Below the pieces are notes generated by a model, which did no database searches, had not been told where the DNA came from, and saw only the letters and a program-made list of their open reading frames with translations. DNA of 35,633 nucleotides, from positions 1 through 35,633 of the forward strand of contig CAKMWI010000006.1 in NCBI GenBank assembly GCA_928722015.1, in the 5' to 3' direction. The stretch comes from Candidatus Gastranaerophilales bacterium. Its GTDB lineage: Bacteria; Cyanobacteriota; Vampirovibrionia; Gastranaerophilales; Gastranaerophilaceae. The position numbers and the translations under genes are program-made. Shown piece by piece: positions 34,544-35,633 of this stretch; the first letter of the stretch is position 1, and each line of letters starts with the position of its first letter.

Positions 34544-35565
34544 ATGCAAAGCATTTTAGAAAAAGCAAAAACTATTCATGAGCTGGAGTTAGATGAAATA
34601 ATTGAACTCTTATTATCAGATGGCAAGGATTTATATATTGCGGCAAATGAAGTCAGAAAAAAATATGTTGGAGATGAGGTTCATTTACGTGCTTTAATTG
34701 AATTTACAAATATTTGTAAAAATACTTGTATGTATTGCGGTATTCGTTCGGAAAATAGAAATATTCGTCGATACAGATTATCTGCAGATGAAATTGTTAA
34801 TATTGCAAAAACAGGTGTTGCTAGAGGTTTTAAAACTGTTGTTCTCCAAGGAGGAGAAGACTTGTATTTTACCAGAGATATGTTTGTGCGAAATTATTAA
34901 CCGGATAAAATCTATTGCGGATATTGCTATAACTCTCAGTGTTGGTGAACGGAGTAGCGAGGACTATAAAGCTTTTTAAACAAGCTGGCGCGGATAGATT
35001 TCTATTACGTATTGAAACAACTGATAGAGCTTTGTATCAGAAGCTTCATCCTGGCATGAGTTTTGAAAACAGAAAAAATTGTTTATATAATTTAAAAAGT
35101 TTGGGATATGAAACAGGACAGGATGTTTGATAGGACTTCCTGAACAGACAGTTGAATCATTGGCTTCTGATATTTTATTTTTTAAAGAATTGGATGCTGA
35201 TATGATAGGTGTAGGTCCATTTATTCCTCATCCTCAAACCCCTCTTGCCAATTGTCAAGCTGGAACCTTTGAAACAGCTTTAAAGTTATGGCAATAACCA
35301 GACTTTTGCTTCCTAAGATAAATATTCCTGCAACTCAACTGCAATGGAGACTTTGAATCTAATGGAAGAAAAATTGCATTAGAATGCCGGAGCCAATGTT
35401 TTTATGCCAAATATAACAGGACATATTAATTCAGATAAATATGAAATATATCCTAATAAAGCTGGAATAAATGGTACAAAATCTGATATATTTGCAGAAA
35501 TCGAACAAAAATTGCAGCAAATGGGAAGAACAATTTCAAAAACTAAAGGTTTTAAACAATATTGA
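34544..35565 (+). CDS. hydE: [FeFe]-hydrogenase maturase HydE, several frameshifts
   Basis: Radical SAM enzyme that helps build the diiron cofactor of [FeFe]-hydrogenase. The CxxxCxxC site is CKNTCMYCGIRSEN (near 34715-34757), preceded by VHLRALIEFTNI. VVLQGGEDLYFT, LRIETTDRALYQKLHPGMSF, IGLPEQTVESLASDI and IGVGPFIPHPQTPL follow the HydE pattern. Frame breaks lie near 34885-34900, 34950-34960, 35125, 35290, 35330-35345 and 35380; joined, about 340 residues, ending GFKQY at TGA 35565. The start is unclear: ATG 34544 is chosen, with GTG 34538 and TTG 34535 in frame upstream. It implies that the organism makes an [FeFe]-hydrogenase, so it is a hydrogen-producing or -using anaerobe. Confidence 0.88.
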
Positions 35566-35581
35566 ATATATAAGGCTCATA

Positions 35582-35633
35582 TTATTCGGGTTTAGCAGTT
35601 TTATTCTTTGTCTGTTCTATTTGTTTTGTTTCT
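35582..35633 (-). CDS. Possible C-terminal end of a minus-strand gene
   Basis: In the last 52 bases the minus strand has an open frame that ends at the TAA complementary to 35582-35584, reading ETKQIEQTKNKTAKPE. A Lys/Glu-rich tail is plausible for a convergent gene beyond the edge, but the evidence is thin. Confidence 0.25.
   Translation of the reverse strand, partial: ETKQIEQTKNKTAKPE

Noticed and set aside
29262..35565. Real pseudogenes produced by genome reduction.
   Set aside because: Conserved residues remain between the indels in all five genes and an essential gene (alaS) at the other end shows the same kind of errors, so sequence error is simpler; this cannot be settled from sequence alone.
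1..35633. CRISPR arrays, insertion sequences and long direct repeats.
   Set aside because: No regularly spaced repeats, transposase frames or paired terminal repeats were seen on reading.

Overview
The window is AT-rich and looks like a chromosomal contig from an anaerobic, double-membraned bacterium of the non-photosynthetic cyanobacterial sister group (gut Melainabacteria, Gastranaerophilales). This is an inference. It rests on a Ycf46-like AAA ATPase next to a DUF1257 (Ycf35-type) protein and a DUF2997 protein, on a HydE-type hydrogenase maturase and a NrdG-like radical SAM protein (anaerobic life), and on outer-membrane-linked genes (AsmA/TamB-like, TolC-like). There are no photosynthesis genes, CRISPR arrays, insertion sequences or prophage modules.

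Layout. 1-3.5 kb: 3' part of alaS, a small hypothetical gene, dut, a TM2 protein and a DUF2752 protein, all on the plus strand. 3.7-8.3 kb: minus-strand small hypotheticals, clpB and a membrane protein; a 56-residue plus-strand gene lies at 4831-5001. 8.3-10.5 kb: an orphan sugar-type ABC permease convergent with aroA. 10.5-16.3 kb: the most interesting block, a collinear run of two paralogous membrane helix-hairpin-helix (HhH) proteins, a radical SAM protein, a Ycf46-like ATPase, an internally duplicated DUF1257 protein and a DUF2997 protein, followed by tRNA-Ser(GGA). 16.3-18.0 kb: a broken ABC-2 permease and a broken TolC-like gene, joined head to head. 18.2-24.5 kb: accessory genes, namely a kinase-fold/ADP-ribosyltransferase fusion, an iron-sulfur flavoprotein, two uncharacterised proteins (one GNAT-like) and a large split-zinc HNH protein, then a small membrane protein. 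24.5-27.2 kb: an aminotransferase coupled to an Lrp/AsnC regulator, and a secreted WG-repeat protein. 27.2-35.6 kb: an AsmA/TamB-like protein, a Na/Pi cotransporter, an acyl-ACP thioesterase, an acyl-CoA/ACP ligase and HydE, every one interrupted by small frameshifts.

How the genes work together. In the 10.5-16.2 kb block spacing is tight (1-nt overlap, then 20, 20 and 12 nt gaps) and several products share features. Both HhH proteins and the ATPase end in the same kind of short C-terminal tail (GR, two residues, then D and a terminal hydrophobic residue). The radical SAM protein carries near its C-terminus a segment resembling the DUF2997 protein. I infer one multiprotein system. The thioesterase and the acyl ligase are a plausible free-fatty-acid release and reactivation pair.

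Data quality. Genes from about 1.8 to 29.2 kb are mostly intact, but alaS (left end) and all five genes right of 29.26 kb carry single-base indels while keeping conserved protein sequence between them. That looks more like low-coverage sequence errors at contig ends than real gene decay. Several genes start six bases after a -10-like box with no Shine-Dalgarno sequence, which suggests leaderless mRNAs.
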